From contig NZ_CP134152.1 of assembly GCF_032164335.1 (NCBI RefSeq), positions 1,674,001 through 1,738,000 of the forward strand: a stretch of DNA of 64,000 nt, written 5' to 3'. Both the position numbers and the translations under genes were made by a program. Under the pieces are notes generated by a model. The model did not search any database. It had not been told where the DNA came from and worked only from the letters and a program-made list of their open reading frames with translations. Positions 53,124 to 62,315 of this stretch are shown here, in pieces. Source of the DNA: Winslowiella toletana (GTDB lineage Bacteria > Pseudomonadota > Gammaproteobacteria > Enterobacterales > Enterobacteriaceae). Position 1 is the first letter of the stretch. The number at the start of each line of letters is the position of its first letter.

Positions 53124-54023
53124 TTACGAGGAAAACAGCGCGATTAACACCGGAGCCAGCAAACTCAGTGCAAAACCATGCACAATCGCTGCGGGTACAA
53201 TCTCTGTTCCGCCGCTGCGTTGCAGCACCGGCAGGGTGAAATCCATTGAGGTGGCACCGCACAGACCCAGCGCGGTACTGCGATGGCGGCGAACCAGCGT
53301 CGGGATCAGCATAATTGCCAACAGCTCGCGCAGCAGATCATTAAAGAAGGCCGCGCTGCCGATGACGGGCCCAAACGCTTCCGTCATCAAAATTCCTGAC
53401 AGAGAATACCAGCCGTAGCCGGAAGCCATTGCCAGCCCGGTTTTCAGCGGCAGATCGAGCAGCAGTGCGGCAATCATGCCTCCGACCAGCGCGCTGACCG
53501 CCACCACCAGCGCCACGATCATGCCGCGACGATTAAGTATGATCTGACGTAAGCTCATACCGCTGCCGCGCAGCTGGATGCCGACCAGAAACAGCAGCAG
53601 GATCAGCGCGTACTCGCTGGCCGCCGCGGCATAGTGCAACGGTGGCCACTCGCTTAATCCCAGAACAAAACCGAAAACCACCACGCCGCACAGCTTCAGT
53701 GACTCTAGCGCCATATGCAGACGCGACGGCAGCGCCTGCTGCTTGTGCTGGTGTACCCAAGGTTTACGCCGCTCCAGCAGCCACAGCGCCAGCAGATTAC
53801 AGGCCATAATGCATACCACGCTGACCGCCGCGTAATGAAAAATCGACAGCAGATTACTGCTCAGGTTGTCGAGAAACGCCAGGCTGATACCCATAAAGAA
53901 CAGAATGACGTACACCATGCCGCTCAGTAGTCGGTTGATCAGGCGCAACCACACCGGACGCGTTAACCGCAGTAAATATCCCAAAATCAAAGGTACAAGA
54001 ATAATCAGTAGTCCCGAATACAT
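53124..54023 (-). CDS. lysO: L-lysine exporter LysO (YbjE)
   Basis: Inner-membrane lysine exporter, 299 residues as in E. coli, with eight or more membrane segments. LVPLILGYLL near the start, GISLAFLDNLSSNLL, LLLFLVGIQLRGSGMSLRQI, GYGWYSLSGILMTEAFGPVI and LCGATSMDFTLPVLQRSGG are hallmarks, the last two holding the acidic residues of the transport path. E. coli lysO is ArgR-controlled; no convincing ARG box was found here within 140 bp upstream. It is divergent from ybjD. Confidence 0.96.
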   Translation of the reverse strand: MYSGLLIILVPLILGYLLRLTRPVWLRLINRLLSGMVYVILFFMGISLAFLDNLSSNLLSIFHYAAVSVVCIMACNLLALWLLERRKPWVHQHKQQALPSRLHMALESLKLCGVVVFGFVLGLSEWPPLHYAAAASEYALILLLFLVGIQLRGSGMSLRQIILNRRGMIVALVVAVSALVGGMIAALLLDLPLKTGLAMASGYGWYSLSGILMTEAFGPVIGSAAFFNDLLRELLAIMLIPTLVRRHRSTALGLCGATSMDFTLPVLQRSGGTEIVPAAIVHGFALSLLAPVLIALFSS

Positions 54024-54161
54024 AACGCCGGCTGGTCCTTATAAAAAAGTGGCAACACGCTATCCAAAAACCACCGTTGAGTAAAGCAATGTTCAGCAGC
54101 ATCACTTGACCTGTCGCCAGCTGGCGGTCATTCTCAAATAAAAGCGGGATGAGGAGAGCCT

Positions 54162-55826
54162 ATGATTCTGGAAAATATCGAAATTGTTGGATTCCGCGGC
54201 CTGAACCGATTATCGCTGGCGCTGGAAAATAATAATGTGCTGATCGGGGAAAATGCCTGGGGTAAATCCAGCCTGCTTGATGCGCTGACGCTATTGCTGT
54301 CACCGCAGGCCACGCTTTATCAGTTTGTGCTCAATGACTTTCACTTCCCGCCCGGCAATCTTAACCAGCGCACACGCCATGTACAGGTGACTTTCACCTT
54401 TCGTCAGCGGCACTCTTATCCGGCTCATGCGCCGCGCTATCGCTCGCTGCGCGATCTCTGGCAGCGCGGCTCAGACGGCGTACCGCGGCTGGTGTATCAG
54501 GTGAGCGGCGAACTTGATGACGATCAGCAGGCCACCACCCGCCGTCAGTTTCTTGACGCTCATCAGCAGGTCATTACCACAACGGATGAGGCCGCAGTGA
54601 AGACGCTGATGGCGCTGCATCCGGTGCTGCGGCTGCGTGATGCGCGTTTCAATCGTCGGCTGCGCCACGAGACACCCGCCACGCACACTGAGCCTGATTT
54701 GAGTGCGCTGGCCGGTCAGATCGACAGCCTGACGCGCGATTTAAATGTCCGTCCTGAACATCTTAGCGACAGCGCGCTGCGTGACGGGCTGAAAACCATG
54801 CAGCAACTGCTGGAACATTACTTTTCCGTTCAGTCGCCGGAGAACAGCGAGCAGCCGGGCAGGGTGCCGCACAGCGCGCGCGAATCTCATCAGGGATGGC
54901 GTCATCTGAATAATATTAATCAGCTGATTGCCGATGCTGACAGCCGCAGCCGACGGTTGATTATGCTGCGGATATTTACCTTACTGGCGCAGGCGCGCGG
55001 TGCGTGGCAGCTGGATGCCGATGCCCGCCCGTTGCTGCTGGTGGAGGATCCGGAAACCCGCCTGCATCCGATTATGCTGTCGGTGGCCTGGGGATTACTG
55101 GAACTGCTGCCACTGCAAAAAATCACCACCACTAACTCTTCAGAACTGCTGTCGCAGGTGCCAATGGAGCAGGTTTGCCGGCTGGTGCGCGAGCCGTCAC
55201 GCGTTGCTGCCTGGCGGCTGGGCCCAGGCGGTATGAGCGCTGAAGACAGTCGACGCATCGCTTTTCATATTCGTTTCAGCCGCCCCTCGGCGCTGTTCGC
55301 ACGCTGCTGGCTGCTGGTGGAGGGAGAAACCGAAGTCTGGGTGATGAATGAACTGGCGCGCCAGTGCGGCCATCACTTCGAAGCGGAAGGGGTGAAAGTG
55401 ATAGAGTTTGCCCAATCCGGGCTGCGCCCGCTGCTGAAATTTGCCCAGCGAATGGGTATTGAATGGCACGTGCTGACTGACGGCGACGATGCCGGGAAAA
55501 AGTATGCTGCCACTGCACGCAGTATGTGCAGCGATCATCAGCTGCGCGAGCGCGATCGTCTGACCACGCTACCGGCGCTGGATATGGAGCATTTTCTGTA
55601 TAAGCAGGGGTTTAACGAGGTTTATCACCGGATAGCACATTTGCCAGCCAATGTGCCGATGAACCTGCGGCGCATTATCGCTAAGGCGATTCAGCGCTCG
55701 TCGAAGCCGGAACTGGCGATTGCGGTGGCGATGGACGCCGCCGGGCGCGGAACTGAGTCAATTCCGCCAATCCTGCGGCAGATGTTTGCGCGCGTACTGT
55801 GGCTGGCACGCGGGCAGGCGGATTAG
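54162..55826 (+). CDS. ybjD: OLD-family ATPase/nuclease YbjD
   Basis: Overcoming-lysogenization-defect type protein, 554 residues (E. coli 552). The ATPase part has Walker A IGENAWGKSS (residues 28-37), and LVEDPETRLHPIML is the Walker B region. The C-terminal TOPRIM domain has LVEGETEVWVMNE (near residue 386) and LTDGDDAGKKYA (near 440), the metal-binding acidic motifs. Single-gene OLD proteins of this class are nucleases; some relatives act in phage defence, but YbjD has no proven role. There is no adjacent UvrD-like helicase, so it is not a Gabija-type system. Confidence 0.93.
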   Translation: MILENIEIVGFRGLNRLSLALENNNVLIGENAWGKSSLLDALTLLLSPQATLYQFVLNDFHFPPGNLNQRTRHVQVTFTFRQRHSYPAHAPRYRSLRDLWQRGSDGVPRLVYQVSGELDDDQQATTRRQFLDAHQQVITTTDEAAVKTLMALHPVLRLRDARFNRRLRHETPATHTEPDLSALAGQIDSLTRDLNVRPEHLSDSALRDGLKTMQQLLEHYFSVQSPENSEQPGRVPHSARESHQGWRHLNNINQLIADADSRSRRLIMLRIFTLLAQARGAWQLDADARPLLLVEDPETRLHPIMLSVAWGLLELLPLQKITTTNSSELLSQVPMEQVCRLVREPSRVAAWRLGPGGMSAEDSRRIAFHIRFSRPSALFARCWLLVEGETEVWVMNELARQCGHHFEAEGVKVIEFAQSGLRPLLKFAQRMGIEWHVLTDGDDAGKKYAATARSMCSDHQLRERDRLTTLPALDMEHFLYKQGFNEVYHRIAHLPANVPMNLRRIIAKAIQRSSKPELAIAVAMDAAGRGTESIPPILRQMFARVLWLARGQAD

Positions 55827-55890
55827 TTGCAGGGTTGAAAAGGCCAAAAGCGACCCAATTTTACTGGTAAGCGTGATGAGTCTGAGAAAA

Positions 55891-55921
55891 AAAAATGCCA
55901 GCATCTGTGGCTGGCATTTTT
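55891..55921. terminator. Bidirectional terminator between ybjD and cspD
   Basis: AAAAATGCCAGC/GCTGGCATTTTT stem with a 7-nt loop, preceded by nine A and followed by T, so U-rich on both strands. Confidence 0.88.
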
Positions 55922-55954
55922 CGGTAGGGTTGTACAAAATACCTGAGAAAATGG

Positions 55955-56182
55955 TCAGGCACTGACGGTGGCCGCCACTTCTACTGGAACAATAAGGCTG
56001 GCATGATTGCCTTTAGGCCCTTCGTGTAAATCAAACTGGACTTGTTGCCCGGCTTTCAGCGTTCTGTAACCATCCATCTGAATCGTCGAGTAGTGCGCGA
56101 AAATATCCTCGCCGCCACCGACAGGACAGATAAAGCCGAAGCCTTTGGCGTTATTGAACCATTTAACAGTACCCGTCTCCAT
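55955..56182 (-). CDS. cspD: Cold-shock-like protein CspD
   Basis: Single-stranded nucleic acid binding protein that inhibits replication in stationary phase and is a toxin when overproduced. It has 75 residues (E. coli 74). The cold-shock fold has RNP1 KGFGFI and RNP2 DIFAHYS. It starts METGTVKWFNNAK; the ATG at 56182 has GAGGGA about 9 nt upstream, and eight earlier codons are rejected. As in E. coli it is divergent from clpS; Lon degrades CspD in E. coli. Confidence 0.95.
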   Translation of the reverse strand: METGTVKWFNNAKGFGFICPVGGGEDIFAHYSTIQMDGYRTLKAGQQVQFDLHEGPKGNHASLIVPVEVAATVSA

Positions 56183-56503
56183 GCTTCTACATCCCTCGCA
56201 AGACATTTATAAGTAGTGAGGTGATCTGGCTTTCAGCCCAAGCTGCTTAAAACTCAATCAGCTTATGCCTGTACAATGTAGAGAAAACGGACTTAGCGTC
56301 AAGCTTATGGCCCTGTGAGACGGCGACCAAATCCTCAAAATTTGAGGCAGTTAACGCTATTGCGAATTTTGTGATGAAGGTCGCGCAACGGCAGTATCAG
56401 ATAAAATTTCAACCGCGCTGGACAAATCGTCAGGCGTGTTAAACTTAATGCACGGCATGATAATCTGATGCCAGCACGTCACGAACAATAATCACGGATT
56501 ACT
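56183..56503. other. Divergent control region between cspD and clpS
   Basis: About 320 bases. It contains a 15-bp palindrome CCTCAAA-A-TTTGAGG (56333-56347) and AT-rich stretches with promoter-like hexamers (TATAAA on the minus strand near 56208; TAAAAT near 56402). No ORF or RNA gene recognised. Confidence 0.45.
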
Positions 56504-56824
56504 ATGGGAAACACTAACGACTGGCTTAACTTTGAACATCTTGCAGAAGATAAACTGCGTGAGGAGCTTAAGCCGCCCTCGATGTATAAAGTGATACTGC
56601 ACAATGATGACTATACACCGATGGAATTTGTTATTGACGTACTGCAAAAGTTCTTTTCTTATGATGTTGAACGTGCAACGCAACTGATGCTTACGGTTCA
56701 CTATCATGGTAAAGCTATTTGTGGTGTTTTCACCGCCGAAGTAGCTGAAACCAAGGCCGCACACGTGAACCAGTACGCCAAAGATAACGAGCATCCGTTG
56801 CTATGTACGCTGGAAAAAGCCTGA
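56504..56824 (+). CDS. clpS: ClpS, N-degron adaptor
   Basis: Adaptor that delivers proteins with Leu, Phe, Tyr or Trp N-termini to ClpAP, 106 residues as in E. coli. [20 protein letters not shown] carries the conserved Asn-Asp pair that binds the alpha-amino group, and [21 protein letters not shown] contains the His that lines the pocket. The flexible N-terminal tail is preserved. It starts 58 nt before clpA, forming clpSA. Confidence 0.97.
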   Translation: MGNTNDWLNFEHLAEDKLREELKPPSMYKVILHNDDYTPMEFVIDVLQKFFSYDVERATQLMLTVHYHGKAICGVFTAEVAETKAAHVNQYAKDNEHPLLCTLEKA

Positions 56825-56882
56825 TCGGTTTTCTGCTCCATTCGGGAGTGGTCTGTCAGGCGATAATTGGGGGAGGTGCCTA

Positions 56883-59159
56883 ATGCTCAATCAAGAACTG
56901 GAACTCAGTTTAAACATGGCTTTCGCCAGAGCGCGCGAGCACCGTCATGAGTTTATGACCGTCGAGCATCTGTTGCTGGCACTGCTCAGCAACCCGTCGG
57001 CCAGAGAGGCACTGGAAGCCTGCACGGTGGATATTGTTGCTCTGCGTCTGGAGCTCGAAGCCTTCATCGAACAAACCACACCGGTGCTGCCAGCCAGCGA
57101 AGAGGAGCGCGACACTCAGCCGACGCTCAGCTTCCAGCGCGTGTTGCAGCGGGCGGTATTCCATGTTCAGTCATCCGGACGCAGTGAGGTTTCGGGCGCG
57201 AACGTGCTGGTGGCGATTTTCAGCGAACAGGAATCACAGGCGGCTTACCTGCTGCGTAAGCACGAAGTCAGCCGACTGGATGTGGTCAACTTTATCTCCC
57301 ACGGTACGCGCAAAGATGAACCTGGCCAGGCGCCAGGGGCAGAAAATCCGGTTAACGAAGAGCAAGCAGGCGGGGAGGAACGTATGGAAAACTTCACCAC
57401 CAACCTTAATCAGCTTGCTCGCGTTGGCGGTATCGATCCGCTGATCGGGCGCGATAAAGAGCTGGAACGCGCTATTCAGGTACTGTGCCGTCGCCGCAAA
57501 AATAACCCGCTGCTGGTGGGTGAGTCGGGCGTGGGTAAAACCGCCATTGCTGAAGGACTGGCCTGGCGCATTGTGCAGGGCGACGTGCCTGAAGTGATCA
57601 AGGACTGCACCATCTATTCGCTGGATATCGGTTCGCTGTTAGCCGGCACCAAATACCGTGGTGACTTTGAAAAACGTTTTAAAGCGTTGCTGAAACAGCT
57701 TGAGCAGGATACCAGCAGTATTCTGTTTATCGATGAGATCCACACCATTATTGGTGCGGGCGCGGCGTCAGGCGGGCAGGTCGATGCGGCCAACCTGATT
57801 AAACCGCTGCTGTCGAGCGGCAAAATCCGCGTGATGGGTTCGACGACTTATCAGGAATTCAGCAATATCTTCGAAAAAGATCGTGCGCTGGCGCGTCGTT
57901 TCCAGAAGATCGATATCACTGAGCCGTCGATCGATGAAACCGTGCAGATCCTCAATGGTCTGAAGCCGAAGTACGAAGCGCACCATGATGTACGCTATAC
58001 CGCTAAAGCGGTGCGTGCAGCGGTTGAGCTGGCGGTGAAATATATCAATGACCGTCATTTGCCGGACAAAGCGATCGATGTGATCGATGAAGCCGGGGCG
58101 CGCAGCCGGTTGATGCCGGTGAGCAAGCGTAAGAAAACCGTTAATGTCGCCGATATCGAGTTAGTAGTGGCGCGCATTGCGCGTATTCCAGAGAAGAGTG
58201 TCTCGGCAACCGATCGTGATACGCTGAAAACGCTTGGCGACCGCCTGAAGATGCTGGTGTTCGGTCAGGATAATGCCATTGAGGCGTTAACCGAAGCGAT
58301 TAAAATGAGTCGTGCTGGCCTGGGTCAGGATCGTAAACCGGTCGGTTCATTCCTGTTTGCTGGCCCAACTGGCGTTGGTAAAACCGAAGTGACCGTGCAG
58401 CTGGCGAAAGCGCTGGGGATTGAACTGCTGCGTTTTGATATGTCCGAATATATGGAACGTCACACCGTCAGCCGTTTAATTGGTGCGCCTCCGGGCTATG
58501 TCGGTTTCGATCAGGGCGGCCTGCTGACCGATGCGGTGATCAAACATCCGCATGCGGTTCTGCTGCTGGACGAAATTGAGAAAGCGCACCCGGATGTCTT
58601 TAACCTGCTGTTGCAGGTAATGGACAACGGTATGCTGACTGATAATAACGGTCGCAAAGCGGATTTCCGCAATGTGATTTTGGTGATGACCACTAACGCC
58701 GGCGTGCGTGAGACCGAGCGTAAGTCCATCGGCCTGATCCAGCAGGATAACAGTACCGATGCGATGGAAGAGATCAAAAAGATCTTTACCCCGGAATTCC
58801 GCAACCGTCTCGACAATATTATTTGGTTCAAACACCTGTCGGCAGAAGTCATCCATCAGGTGGTCGACAAGTTTATTGTTGAACTGCAGGCGCAGCTGGA
58901 CGCGAAAGGCGTGTCGCTGGAAGTCAGTGATGAAGCCCGTGAATGGCTGGCAGTGAAGGGTTACGATAAAGCGATGGGCGCTCGTCCGATGGCGCGCACC
59001 GTGCAGGAGAGCCTGAAAAAACCGCTGGCTAACGAGCTGCTGTTTGGTTCGCTGGTAGATGGTGGGTCAGTGTCAGTGGCGCTGGATAAAGAGAATAACC
59101 AGCTCACTTATCACTTCCTGAGTGCGCAGAAGCGTAAAACCGAAGGTACGGTGCATTAA
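56883..59159 (+). CDS. clpA: ClpA, AAA+ unfoldase of ClpAP
   Basis: Hexameric unfoldase that feeds ClpP, 758 residues as in E. coli. The Clp N domain (residues 1-140) docks ClpS. D1 has Walker A GESGVGKT (about 214-221) and Walker [16 protein letters not shown]2 has Walker [10 protein letters not shown] (about 494-502), pore loop [13 protein letters not shown], Walker [14 protein letters not shown] and the ClpP-binding IGL loop in [10 protein letters not shown]. The upstream GGGGAGGTGCCTA is a strong ribosome site. Confidence 0.98.
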   Translation: MLNQELELSLNMAFARAREHRHEFMTVEHLLLALLSNPSAREALEACTVDIVALRLELEAFIEQTTPVLPASEEERDTQPTLSFQRVLQRAVFHVQSSGRSEVSGANVLVAIFSEQESQAAYLLRKHEVSRLDVVNFISHGTRKDEPGQAPGAENPVNEEQAGGEERMENFTTNLNQLARVGGIDPLIGRDKELERAIQVLCRRRKNNPLLVGESGVGKTAIAEGLAWRIVQGDVPEVIKDCTIYSLDIGSLLAGTKYRGDFEKRFKALLKQLEQDTSSILFIDEIHTIIGAGAASGGQVDAANLIKPLLSSGKIRVMGSTTYQEFSNIFEKDRALARRFQKIDITEPSIDETVQILNGLKPKYEAHHDVRYTAKAVRAAVELAVKYINDRHLPDKAIDVIDEAGARSRLMPVSKRKKTVNVADIELVVARIARIPEKSVSATDRDTLKTLGDRLKMLVFGQDNAIEALTEAIKMSRAGLGQDRKPVGSFLFAGPTGVGKTEVTVQLAKALGIELLRFDMSEYMERHTVSRLIGAPPGYVGFDQGGLLTDAVIKHPHAVLLLDEIEKAHPDVFNLLLQVMDNGMLTDNNGRKADFRNVILVMTTNAGVRETERKSIGLIQQDNSTDAMEEIKKIFTPEFRNRLDNIIWFKHLSAEVIHQVVDKFIVELQAQLDAKGVSLEVSDEAREWLAVKGYDKAMGARPMARTVQESLKKPLANELLFGSLVDGGSVSVALDKENNQLTYHFLSAQKRKTEGTVH

Positions 59160-59175
59160 CCGTATCATTATCACA

Positions 59176-59195
59176 GGGAGCCGTTTTCGGCTCCC
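59176..59195. repeat. Hairpin after clpA (copy 2 of a repeated palindrome)
   Basis: GGGAGCCG/CGGCTCCC with a TTTT loop, 17 nt past clpA, identical over 20 bases to the hairpin in the potF-potG spacer. A full terminator follows 13 nt later, so this element is not needed to end transcription. Confidence 0.65.
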
Positions 59196-59207
59196 ACAAA
59201 TAATAAA

Positions 59208-59238
59208 GGCCGGATAATAAATTATCCGGCCTTTTTTT
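59208..59238 (+). terminator. Rho-independent terminator of clpSA
   Basis: Perfect 10-bp stem GGCCGGATAA/TTATCCGGCC with a 4-nt loop and seven T. Confidence 0.92.
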
Positions 59239-59281
59239 ACGGGTGTCGCTCGCTTAACGCATCGACACTGAATGGGGCAAA

Positions 59282-59570
<289 letters not shown>

Positions 59571-59658
59571 CAATTGTTGGTGATGTCACCAGCACTTGCT
59601 GCGATTGATGCGATTTACATCGTCAGCAGCAGGCGAATAAATATTGGGTGTGATGACG

Positions 59659-59799
59659 TCAGCGGGGGAATAGCGAGCTAAGAATCTGCTTTAAGTCTGC
59701 ATCATTCGCACAATTAAAACAGTTCAGAAACGGTGCGTTGAGAGATTCCCAGCCTGGTAATTCCGGCTCGCTGATGGTGCAGCGAACGGCGGACGACAT
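59659..59799 (-). CDS. Possible short ORF in the infA leader
   Basis: A 46-codon ORF starting MSSAVRCTISEPELPG and ending in LKQILSSLFPR, with a Cys-x2-Cys pair (NCFNC). It begins about 7 nt after the start expected from the promoter at 59813-59821, so it would be nearly leaderless. No ribosome site is seen. It may be chance; the ORF also continues upstream in frame, antisense to nothing but overlapping the aat 3' end in another frame. Listed because the 361-nt gap between infA and aat is otherwise empty. Confidence 0.25.
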   Translation of the reverse strand: MSSAVRCTISEPELPGWESLNAPFLNCFNCANDADLKQILSSLFPR

Positions 59800-59812
59800 A
59801 CCAAACGCGCAT

Positions 59813-59821
59813 ATTATAGCA
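59813..59821 (-). promoter_or_regulatory. infA distal promoter, extended -10
   Basis: On the minus strand TGC-TATAAT, a perfect extended -10, with no clear -35. The start would be near 59806, giving a 300-nt leader for infA. E. coli infA is also known to have a distal and a proximal promoter. Confidence 0.55.
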
Positions 59822-59861
59822 CTGTTATCTGCAATTGCGTGGAAAACCTCATTTTCAAGTA

Positions 59862-60554
59862 TTAAAAAAGCCGTTGCCCTTGCCAGCAGCCGTTGCTCAC
59901 CGGCTGTTGTGCCAGCGAATGCAGCCGTGCAAGCCAGTCTGCGCGTGAAATCTCTCTGGCGCCTAATGAGGCAGTGTGCGGATTTAATACCTGACAATCA
60001 ATCAGTTCCCCGCCATGCTGGCTAAAGTGCTGGCTGAACACCAGTAACGCGGTTTTTGAGGCATTTTCGCTTCGACTGAACATCGATTCGCCGCAGAAAA
60101 CTTTTCCCAGCGCCATCCCATACAGGCCACCGACTAAGCGATCCTCAAGCCACACCTCGACTGACTGGGCATTGCCCATGGTGAATAATTTCAGCCATGC
60201 CTGTTTTACCTGTGGCGTAATCCAGGTTCCCTCATGGCGTTCGCTGGCACAGCCCTCAATCACGGCCTCAAATGCCTGATTCAGGGTGACGTGATAGGGG
60301 GAGCGGCGATGAAAGCGTTTCATGCTGCGGCTGAGATGAAACTGCTCGGGAAACATTACCGCGCGCGGATCGGGCGACCACCAGAGAATCGGATCGCCGG
60401 GTGAGAACCACGGGAAAATTCCGCGCTGATAAGCATTAAGCAAGCGCGCAGGGCTGAGATCGCCGCCCATTGCCAGCAAGCCATTTGGTTCTTTCAGCGC
60501 CATTTCGGCTGGCGGAAAATTCAGCGAGTCACGTGAGAGTTGGATCAGTCGCAT
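59862..60554 (-). CDS. aat: Leucyl/phenylalanyl-tRNA-protein transferase
   Basis: Adds Leu or Phe from aminoacyl-tRNA to proteins with N-terminal Arg or Lys, making them ClpS-ClpAP substrates. It has 230 residues (E. coli 234). [30 protein letters not shown] region, [54 protein letters not shown] and [20 protein letters not shown] are conserved. It lies close to clpS and clpA, placing the N-degron pathway in one neighbourhood. cydC ends 30 nt upstream on the same strand. Confidence 0.97.
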   Translation of the reverse strand: MRLIQLSRDSLNFPPAEMALKEPNGLLAMGGDLSPARLLNAYQRGIFPWFSPGDPILWWSPDPRAVMFPEQFHLSRSMKRFHRRSPYHVTLNQAFEAVIEGCASERHEGTWITPQVKQAWLKLFTMGNAQSVEVWLEDRLVGGLYGMALGKVFCGESMFSRSENASKTALLVFSQHFSQHGGELIDCQVLNPHTASLGAREISRADWLARLHSLAQQPVSNGCWQGQRLF

Positions 60555-60584
60555 AGTCTGTTTTCACCGGGCAAGGAACTTACA

Positions 60585-62315
60585 CTATAGCGCAAAGCGC
60601 TGGTGAAAATGCCAGTAACGACCACGTCTGGCAATCAATTCCGCATGATTCCCCTGTTCAAGAATCGCTCCCTGATCCATCACGTAAATACGGTCGAGTT
60701 TATCCAGCCCCTGCAAGCGGTGAGTGACCATTATCAGCGTTTTACTGCTGCCCAGTTGCCACAGCAGCTCAAGGATCTGACGCTCGGTTTCGGCATCCAG
60801 CCCTTCGGTCGGCTCATCCAGCAGCAGCAAATCGCTGTCATGAAGCAGCGCGCGGGCAATACCGAGACGGCGTAATTCACCGCCGGAGAGCTGACGTCCA
60901 CCTTCACCAACCCAGGCATTCAGCCCTTCTTCGTTCTCCAGCAGCTTACCGAGGCCAACCTGCTGTAAAACCGCAGTCAGCGCATCATCACTGCTGGCGG
61001 GCGCGGCCAACAGCAGGTTATCGCGCAGTGTCTGGCTGAACAGATGCACGCGCTGGCTGACCACGCTGGTGCTGGCTCGCAGCGAGGCTTCATCCCAGTC
61101 GCGCAGCGGCAGGCCTGCCAGCAGTATGTCACCGGCTTGTGGATCCCATGCGCGGGTCAGCAGCTGCAACAGCGTCGACTTGCCACATCCGGTGCGGCCC
61201 AGTAGCGCAATCTTCTCTCCGCGGGCAACCGACAGCGACACGCCGTTAATCGCCGGACGAGTGGCGGAAGGGTAGCTGAAGCTGACGTTATTCAGCATCA
61301 CAGACATGCCGTCCGGTCGGGCATGTTGCTGCTGCGGAAAACTGACGGCCGCTGGCTGGTCAATTATCTGGTTGACGCGCACGGCAGAGGCCACCACCTG
61401 GCCTAAATGCTGGAAGGCTGCACCTACCGGTGCCAGCGCTTCAAACGACGCCAGCGCGCAGAACACGAAAAGCGCAATCAGCGCGCCGGGCTGGGTCATT
61501 TCACCCACTCCGCCGGCGCTGAGCCACAGCAGTAATGTGACGGTCACGCCGCTAATCAGCAGAATCATCGCCTGTGATAATCCACCCAGACTGGCCTGTT
61601 GACGCTGCGCTTTTTGCCACTGGCGTTCGGTCTCATCCAGACGCGCACGATAGGTGCTGGCGGCACCGTAGATTTTCAGTTCTGCGCTGCCCTGCAGCCA
61701 GCGAATCAGCTGCAGACGATACTGACCGCGCAGCAGCGTAATAGCTTCACCTGCCGGACGACCGGCGCGATAAAATAGCGGCGGCATCACCAGCAGCGTC
61801 AGCAGCATAATCAGCCCAAGCGTCGTGGCCAGTTGACTGTCCAGAAAGCTCAGGCCAAAGGTCACCAGCAGGATGACCATCAATGCGCCGACCAGCGGTG
61901 AAATGACCCGTAAATAGAGATGATCGAGCGTATCGACGTCCGCGACCAGGAGATTGAGTAATTCCCCCTGACGAAAGCGCGCAATACCGGCAGGGGAGAG
62001 CGGCAGCAATTTGCTGAAAGTGAACACCCGCAAATGTTGCAGCACGCGGAAAGTACCGTCGTGACTGACCAGCCGCTCAAAATAACGCGCCGCGGTGCGG
62101 GTAATCGCCGCGCCGCGCACGCCAGCAGCCGGCAGCATATAATTAAAGGTGTACAGGCCAGCAAAGCCCGCCAGCGACGAGGCGGCGAGAAACCAGCCCG
62201 ATAGCGTCAGCAAACCGATGCTTGCCAGCAGGGTGATGATCGCCAGCAGTACGCCCAGCGTTAAGCGAACAAAGTGTCGACGATAGAGCTTCAGAAAAGG
62301 CAGAAGGGCTTTCAT
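60585..62315 (-). CDS. cydC: Heterodimeric ABC transporter subunit CydC
   Basis: Half-transporter that with CydD exports cysteine and glutathione (and binds haem) and is needed for cytochrome bd assembly. It has 576 residues (E. coli 573). Six membrane segments occupy residues 1-310. The nucleotide-binding domain has Walker A LGRTGCGKST (about 366-375), signature LSGGELRR and Walker B LLLLDEPTEGLD. Its start codon shares a base with the cydD stop (TAATG), indicating coupled translation. No separate promoter is seen. Confidence 0.97.
   Translation of the reverse strand: MKALLPFLKLYRRHFVRLTLGVLLAIITLLASIGLLTLSGWFLAASSLAGFAGLYTFNYMLPAAGVRGAAITRTAARYFERLVSHDGTFRVLQHLRVFTFSKLLPLSPAGIARFRQGELLNLLVADVDTLDHLYLRVISPLVGALMVILLVTFGLSFLDSQLATTLGLIMLLTLLVMPPLFYRAGRPAGEAITLLRGQYRLQLIRWLQGSAELKIYGAASTYRARLDETERQWQKAQRQQASLGGLSQAMILLISGVTVTLLLWLSAGGVGEMTQPGALIALFVFCALASFEALAPVGAAFQHLGQVVASAVRVNQIIDQPAAVSFPQQQHARPDGMSVMLNNVSFSYPSATRPAINGVSLSVARGEKIALLGRTGCGKSTLLQLLTRAWDPQAGDILLAGLPLRDWDEASLRASTSVVSQRVHLFSQTLRDNLLLAAPASSDDALTAVLQQVGLGKLLENEEGLNAWVGEGGRQLSGGELRRLGIARALLHDSDLLLLDEPTEGLDAETERQILELLWQLGSSKTLIMVTHRLQGLDKLDRIYVMDQGAILEQGNHAELIARRGRYWHFHQRFAL

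Noticed and set aside
54024-54161. ARG box for lysO
   Set aside because: TTGAGTAAAGCAATGTTCA near 54075 resembles one arm but the spacing and second arm do not fit.
54162-55826. ybjD as part of a phage defence system
   Set aside because: OLD-family members occur in Gabija and related systems, but no helicase, reverse transcriptase or other partner is adjacent, and the gene is at its normal core position.
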